From Saccharum officinarum (taxonomy: Eukaryota > Streptophyta > Magnoliopsida > Poales > Poaceae): 64,000 nucleotides of DNA. How positions within the stretch are numbered: the first letter of the stretch is position 1; every line of letters begins with the position of its first letter. The notes below the pieces were generated by a model. The model was not told the DNA's origin and did not search any database. It saw only the letters and a list, made by a program, of their open reading frames with translations. The stretch lies in contig CM036223.1 in the NCBI GenBank assembly GCA_020631735.1, positions 12,897,356-12,961,355 on the forward strand, given 5' to 3'. Made by a program: the position numbers and the translations under genes. This document shows, in pieces, positions 61,601-64,000 of the stretch.

Positions 61601-63943
61601 TCAAATATGAAATTCTGATTATCTGACAGCCAATGCCTTAATGTTCTTAAATTCTTATTCCTCTGTTTGGCTTTGCGATGGTTTTATCGAAAGCATTTTG
61701 TTCCCAGCTGTGGATCCAGCTGTTAGTTGGAAGTATCTTTTCTGGATCTGTAACAGCAAAATTCTGCTAGTATTACCTTACCTTAAGGGGAAATACTTCA
61801 TGTATAACCCACTTGTATAACTCCAGTACAACCAAGGTGCGTTTGGCCCATTGATTCTTAAGTAATCCATCACTCAATTGATTTGAGCCCTTTGATCCTC
61901 TGGATGTGATGAGTTTTACAAATGAGTTCTATGTATAACAGTGCTCTTCTGTCAAGTAACCAGATTCCACAGCACACCCCAGCATAGCACAGGACCGCAA
62001 CCACCAACTAGCCCATAATATCATTCTCATCTTTATTCCTACAAGTCTGTAATTGTCTGGTGTATACTGGTCTGTAGCAATGCCATGATCAATTATCACT
62101 TTACCTGCAGATGGATTGAAGGATCTTCCTTCTCTTGAGTTGTCCAGCCTTCCTTTGCTTTTAAAGGTGTGAGAACAATCATTGTTATTTTCCTATGAAT
62201 TCATATAATCCTTTTCTTATTTTGTGCATGTTTTGACAGGGAACTAGGGTTATTTAGTTCAAATAAACAATTCCCAAGAGTTTTAGAGCAACCTATGCTT
62301 CGAAAAACAGTCCTTATGTCTTCATGACGCTGAATATCGATATATCGTTTGGGTTGCTAACTTGCTATGGTAGTTGGGTGACAAGGGCTTTATATTTCAC
62401 TTGAACATGGTCTAAAGCATGGGCTCCAAAACATTGTCGGTAAAACTTTGGAAAATAGATGCCTACATATAATTTCAAGAGTAATATATGGTTTATATGC
62501 CTGAACCGTCGTGTAATTATGAATCATAATACATTTTACATTATGTATTGATTGTTGAAATGTTGTGAACCAAATGCCCAGACTGTATTGGAGTGGGGAA
62601 CGAAGGATGGGACGCGCGTTGCAGAGTTAATATCCCAAAATGTAAGTTATGAATTTATTTTATGGTGGCATGGTGTTCCATTAAGCATGTTTATGTCCCT
62701 GTGGATAACTGACAAATCTCAAATGGCATATGGCAAAGCATAGCACAGAGTATTTTGATAGCAGATTGCGGTAAGCGTCATTATATGGGCTGCAACATGG
62801 CTGTGTATATTGCCCCAAATATGAGGTTGGCCAGTAAATTTTGTAATAAAATGACACTTCTTGTTTTAGAAGTGTGAGCTACCAACTTATCAAGTGTTAG
62901 TCTTGTGTCCGTCGTGTAATAACCATGTAGAGGATGGTTTAATTATGATCTGAACTAATGTAATCCTGAAATGGTTTTGCATTGAAGGGCTGTTTTTCAT
63001 GTTAAACGTCATAGCACGGAATTGTGGTCACTCTTTGTTTTGGGTGGAGGGAGTAGCAGTCTTCTATGGAGTACTTTACCTCTTTCTCAAATATAGGTAC
63101 TAATTGTTATATGAGAATATGAAATTACTTCAGCACATTGCAGTTTATCAGGATAAGTCACTGGATTGTTATACGGAGTACTATTGTATTTTGTTCTGGC
63201 CAGGTTTCCTTGAACAATTGATAATTGTTTGGACAATGGAACAAATAAATTGCATCCTCCGCATCAGCTGATGCACACAATGAAGCACCTTTCTTTATTA
63301 CATCTCCACAGCCCAAGGCTGAAGCGTTAAACAAAACAATGCTTGAACATATCAGCCTCATTGTTTGAACTATTAACGATACATAGCTTGAAGTTTGAAA
63401 TTTCGAGAAGTGATATATTTTTTTTTGTATGCATGCCTTGGTGTTTTTTGAACCCTTTTAATTTTTATATGTGTCATATGTAGCAGGATGAATTTTTCCC
63501 CAAGCTAGTGGACCTTTTCAGAACATGTGAGGGTTCAAGAAACATGGATGATCTCCACATGATCTTCAGACTAGTCAAGGGAATCAGTATGTAAAAACCT
63601 GTTAAACATGACCGTTGGTTATATTAGATTGCAGCTCACATTATTTATTCTTTTGCAGTATCATTGAACAATCCTGACATATTTCACAAGATTTTCTCTG
63701 ATGATTTTATCCTTGACATAGTTGGGGCCCTTGAGTGTAAGCACTATACAACTCATTGTGCTCCACCTCAGCAGTTTTAAGAAATTGTGCTGTGTCCATT
63801 TTAATTGAAACTTTTACACTATCACATACCTATAAAATTGCATGCATTGTTCTTTATAATGCTTTCTTGTGCGAGCAGATGATCCAGAGGTTCCCAATGT
63901 GCAGAGTCATCGTGAATTCGTGCAGAATCAAGCCCTCAATGAG
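58646..63943 (+). CDS. PP4R3: Protein phosphatase 4 regulatory subunit 3-like, 5' part
   Basis: The PP4R3/SMEK family targets the PP4 catalytic subunit to substrates; in plants it is linked to microRNA and DNA-damage control. Exons (plus): 58646-58756, 59923-60003, 60877-60976, 61060-61144, 61230-61279, 62111-62166, 62582-62641, 63487-63586, 63659-63736, 63879-63943. All joins hold frame. Exon 1 is acidic and Ala-rich ([18 protein letters not shown]). The EVH1/PH-like domain follows: [20 protein letters not shown], then [15 protein letters not shown], then [18 protein letters not shown]. The SMK-1 domain begins at [15 protein letters not shown] and includes [36 protein letters not shown] and [17 protein letters not shown]. 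The gene continues past the window edge. The linker [14 protein letters not shown] is unlike typical family members, so this may be a divergent paralogue. Confidence 0.9.
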
Positions 63944-64000
63944 GTAATGTAGTTCTTATGCATATTAGCCCGAGCCTGATTGAGATATATTTCTTATTTG

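Overview
The window is nuclear DNA from a flowering plant, most likely a grass of the Panicoideae. This rests on intron-rich genes with GC-rich first exons, three protein-coding genes of clear plant type, and dense nested transposable elements (long-LTR Gypsy-like, RTE-type LINE, Helitrons with a Rep/helicase relic, Stowaway and hAT MITEs). Species cannot be fixed from sequence alone.

Layout. 1-14600 is transposon territory: an hAT-like MITE, a tRNA-derived SINE with perfect target duplications, one 3.96-kb LTR on the minus strand with its primer-binding site, and a solo LTR (11229-13081) with a 5-bp target duplication. 14606-22209 (minus) is an NLR immune-receptor pseudogene. Its single intron carries a 5'-truncated LINE bounded by 23-bp duplications. 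25645-29498 (minus) is an intact 11-exon gamma-tubulin gene (469 aa). 31213-46759 reads as three Helitrons lying head to tail. The middle one holds a decayed Rep/helicase gene, a nested solo LTR of the same family as the one at 11229, and a dead cytochrome P450 fragment. 47496-48287 (minus) is a single-exon gene I do not recognise. 49109-55309 (minus) is a 15-exon plastid-type dihydrolipoyl dehydrogenase gene. 58646 to the right edge (plus) is the first ten exons of a divergent protein phosphatase 4 regulatory subunit 3 gene.

The live genes are housekeeping genes with no common pathway: gamma-tubulin nucleates microtubules, dihydrolipoyl dehydrogenase is the E3 subunit of plastid pyruvate dehydrogenase, and PP4R3 targets protein phosphatase 4. 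I found no new operon-like or defence system. The most unusual observations are structural: a head-to-tail Helitron series; three tiny poly(A)-bearing insertions with target duplications, one of which duplicates a gamma-tubulin splice donor; a frame break in the transit-peptide exon of the dehydrogenase; and a Gln-to-Pro change in the gamma-tubulin nucleotide-binding loop region.

All exon boundaries were read by eye from splice signals and protein continuity. No search or alignment was run.
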